Shown: piece after piece, positions 60,946 to 64,000 of the stretch
Position numbering within the stretch: the stretch's first letter is position 1
Layout of the letters: each line of letters begins with the position of its first letter
NCBI GenBank assembly: GCA_022818135.1
Contig: JAFMSR010000005.1
Coordinates: 33,406,434-33,470,433, forward strand
Source of the DNA: Saxidomus purpurata
Taxonomy: Eukaryota; Mollusca; Bivalvia; Venerida; Veneridae
Length of the DNA: 64,000 bases
Reading direction: 5' to 3'
The notes under the pieces: model-generated
Told to the model about the DNA's origin: nothing
The model's input: the letters and a program-made list of their open reading frames with translations, nothing else
Database searches by the model: none
Position numbers and translations under genes: made by a program

Positions 60946-61860
60946 CAAGATACGGGACACGACACAGCAAGATACAGGACAATATTTGAAACATACTGCA
61001 ATACACATTGGACTTTTGTATGAATTGCGTGTTTTTAAAAAACAAAACTGCAACCCCCATCACTGTATTTGAACGTGTTTGAAAGGAAAACAAAAACTTT
61101 GCGCCGAAAAAACCTCACACAGACACAAAAACTTACTTTTACAGATTTTGATATCGTTTTTACATCAAGTGTAAAAACTAATGTTTTTTAATATGATGAC
61201 ACAAAACCACATATTTGTATGCATTGATGCATTTATAAAAAGTATGAGAACATGTATTATTTCTATCTCTTTCACCCTCTTTAATCTGGTTCAAAATTCT
61301 ATCAGTGCTGTATAAAACAAGATTCGGGACATAAAAACAAGGTTCGGGACAAAACAAAAATGTTCTAGGTTCGATATGCACGGCAAATACACTCATTTAA
61401 TTAATCCTAGTGAATGCGGTAATAATCCAACATTAATCTTAAACACCCCCTTTCCACGACACTGCCTGTCTATCATCTAACACTTTTAAAACATAATACC
61501 TAGATATTCCTTTCTCTTCGCTGAAAATCGCGCACAATTTTTTGACAAATATGGCGGGGTTACAGTTCCAAGTTCAAATGGGTAGATGACGTCACCAGAG
61601 CTAAAGTTAAGAAAAGATGCCAAAGAATTATGAAAAAGATGACCGAAAATGTTATTCGGAAAATGTCCCGTATCTTGTGTCCCTTTCATGTTTCAAAGAT
61701 TTCTTGTACACGCCATAAACTTCAACTCAAGTATAAAAAATCGTGATCTTTGACCCTGTCTACCTTGCCAAATATATAGTCTTTGGTTTCTTTTGAACAA
61801 CTTTCGTACTATATTAAACATAAAAGTACAATACTTACTTCAAGAGTTGTCCCGAATCTG
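60946..61860. promoter_or_regulatory. cluster of CAAGATACGGGACA-type motifs
   Basis: Two direct pairs (60946/60968, 22 bp apart; 61318/61338, 20 bp apart) followed by two inverted copies (61664, 61849). Upstream of the transposase-like gene, so they could serve in transposition, autoregulation or both. Confidence 0.5.
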
Positions 61861-62049
61861 TTTTAAATGAAATTACGCCCAACTCTTGCAGTTTGCTATA
61901 TTTTCCACACATGCAAAAGTTAGCTTAAATTTAAACAGTCTTCCATTTATTGGTAACCAACAAGCGTTCTGTAAATATATTATTCGTTATATTTCCTGAA
62001 AATACTCACTTTCATTGGAGTATTTGAATAACGGACTCGTATCTTGCTT

Positions 62050-63290
62050 CAATTCTGAAGACATCCACAAGTGATATTGATACGAAAATTACCATGTTTT
62101 CCTACAGAATTGTTATTTTTATAGGAAAGGGGCACATTTGTGGTATGCAATGAGCAGACACCTTTTCCAGTTTGGTAAATAAAATCATAAAATACATCGT
62201 TCGACATACAGATTATTTTATAAAGACAGTTTGTTTTTGTTACCCTAATGTTAAACAGCATGTGACATTTCATTTATATAAAGGTAAGTTGTGCTTTATG
62301 CGATGTCCATTGGTTGTAAATATATCAAGACCAAGCAGATAGGGTGAAAAAATGTGAAAATAAACAGTTCACGTGAAAATTCGCCACTATATATCCTGTA
62401 GACAGCATTTGTCGCAGTTACGTGAGACTGAGTGTAAAGTAAAAGATGTCTTTTTTTGTGCCAGATGTGTTGTAGAAGATGCATTAGGTGTGCTTCCATG
62501 TAATACCTACTGTTTATTGACCAAGCAGTGTTTGTGATTGCACAATTGGAGATTTTTTCAATAACAGTCAACAGAAAAACAAGTTCTGTTTGAATGACAG
62601 GGAAAAGAATAGGAACAGATAAAATAATTGAAATAATCATTTTACACCATCAAACTTTCAGCGAGAGTGTTGGTCAGAACTCTAGGAAGCAGTCCTGGAC
62701 AGTAGTTTATAGTTACAAAAGCTTGTTCTACAACTGATATAAAATATGCCACCAGGCTAGATGATAGTTTATTTTCATTATTTGAGCAGAATATTTTCTA
62801 GCCCATATGTACTGACAGGGCTTGATGATTACATTTTTGGCAGCAAAGGGAGTTAATTGAGTAAGAAATAGTAAATGTAAGGACTGAATGCCAGTCATAC
62901 AGCAAACACAAGACTCGCTAACAAGACTGTTCTACATGCAGAAGAATAAAAAGTAGCTAAAAGACAAGATACACCCTGTAGCTTAAATATTAATTAAAAA
63001 AGGGCTGAAGCTCATACACAGTGCACAGAAAAACATTAGTAAGTCAAAGACATAAAGACAGAAACTGTTGTAGAAGCGTTTACCCTGAACATACATAATA
63101 AGAAATTAGATGTGTTCCTTTAAAACCAGAGGAAAATCTTGGAAGTTTATACTTTAAAGGTTTATAATTGGAATTTGACCATGTAATAGATTTGTTTGAA
63201 ACTTTAACATCTGATCATTTACACTTATTTATGTTCACTTAGCGCTTAATTCAAGTAAGACTTTCACTGGAGGTATTTTTAAAATTTGAT
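62050..63290. other. no recognisable gene
   Basis: AT-rich; only short unsupported ORFs. Confidence 0.5.
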
Positions 63291-63294
63291 TTCC

Positions 63295-63516
63295 CTATCC
63301 TGGTTGCCCAACCAAGATAGAGTTATTTTATCATAAGTAAAAATTTGATACACACACTTTGCCTGCAGAAAGATATAAATATAAGACCTATTATATTATA
63401 TTTGTGAAATATTTGCATTAAATATTATATATTTAGATGGAATTCACTAGAAATTCAAGTTTGAAAAGATATTATTACCTCCCTTTACCTATCTTGGGTG
63501 CGCACCCAAGATAGGT
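63295..63516. repeat. pair of palindromes sharing CTATCTTGG arms
   Basis: 63487-63516 is a perfect 30-bp palindrome centred on GGGTGCGCACCC with ACCTATCTT arms. 63295-63320 is a 26-bp near-palindrome (CTATCCTGGTTG, CAACCAAGATAG). They bracket about 165 bp of AT-rich DNA, as a small foldback element would. Confidence 0.75.
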
Positions 63517-64000
63517 TGGAAATAAATCAATTCAGAACCTACACGTAGGTTTAAAACTTGCATTTTGGTTCAGAATGTTAAGATATTTGTAAATCTATCC
63601 AATTCAAATGTAAAAGTAGAAATTATATTGAAATAAAAAAGAAATACTCAACGTTTTAAATACTTTCATATTAAAGGGGAGTAATAACAAAATTTCATCA
63701 AAGTTAATAAAATGTAAATTTCTGATAGGGATCTAACTCAATGTAATGGGTCTTTTTGTTCATTGAATTCATCTCTTACAGAATAAACAAAAAGTAAAAA
63801 TTGTCATAAAATGTTGCTTAAAAGTAATTGACCACCTTTAATAAATAGTAATATCTTTGTGCATAATACTTACGCATTGGAAATAATTCACAAATTGTAT
63901 CAAACGGATGAAAACATCCATATTTAGAGATAACAATTTCTTGATAGGCGAATATAACACATATTGGGATCGGTATGCATTTATTTATTTATTTAATTAT
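63517..64000. other. no recognisable feature
   Basis: AT-rich sequence only. Confidence 0.5.

Larger units (their letters stand above)
57767..62047 (-). mobile_element. candidate DNA transposon with subterminal repeats around a broken transposase-like gene
   Basis: Copies of a motif close to CAAGATACGGGACA flank the gene. On the gene's 5' side (right): + oriented at 60946, 60968, 61318 and 61338; reverse at 61664 and 61849, and a weak one at 62034. On the 3' side: reverse and weaker at 57767 and 57789. Clustered short repeats around a transposase-like ORF fit subterminal binding sites. I could not find terminal inverted repeats or a target duplication, so the limits are provisional. Confidence 0.5.

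Overview
This is a window of an animal nuclear genome. It is AT-rich, split by many GT-AG introns, and packed with short mobile elements, tandem repeats and tRNA-derived SINEs. The repeat style, with non-autonomous elements whose bodies are tandem copies of 145-190 bp units, resembles pearl/Helentron-like elements described from bivalve molluscs. A bivalve, probably a clam, is my inference; no species-specific marker was found.

Region 1 to about 23-26 kb, + strand: the 3' 25 exons of one large gene. They join in a single open frame of about 1,406 codons with consistent splice phases. The product is the C-terminal half or more of a full-size ABCA-subfamily transporter, closest in my reading to ABCA2: the rest of NBD1 after Walker A, linker, TMD2 with a large extracellular loop, complete NBD2, and a VFVNFA-like C-terminal motif. 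The 5' part (TMD1 and NBD1 Walker A) lies upstream of the window. The last exon either reads into a TAG at 23043 or splices to a 3' exon whose identity is uncertain. Introns hold a TIR element (688-1453), an antisense LINE reverse-transcriptase remnant (6.7-7.3 kb), SINEs, hairpin MITEs and tandem repeats.

Region 24-57.7 kb: mostly intergenic or very long intronic DNA without a convincing gene. It contains nested repeats, minisatellites at 26.8-27.8 kb and 27.96-28.25 kb, a 1.9 kb satellite of 21-bp units (39.64-41.56 kb) with regularly quantised spacers, and many copies of a repeat beginning with an AGCTCACCTGGCAC hairpin. A few orphan exon-like segments and one possible two-exon small ORF are listed at low confidence.

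Region 57.7-62.05 kb, minus strand: a broken gene for a transposase-like protein (58181-60728), disabled by an early TGA, a frameshift and an internal TAG. A 14-bp motif related to CAAGATACGGGACA is repeated in both orientations around it, about nine times, as expected for subterminal transposase-binding repeats. This element is the best candidate for something little described. The last 2 kb carry no gene; they contain a perfect 30-bp palindrome and a related imperfect one.
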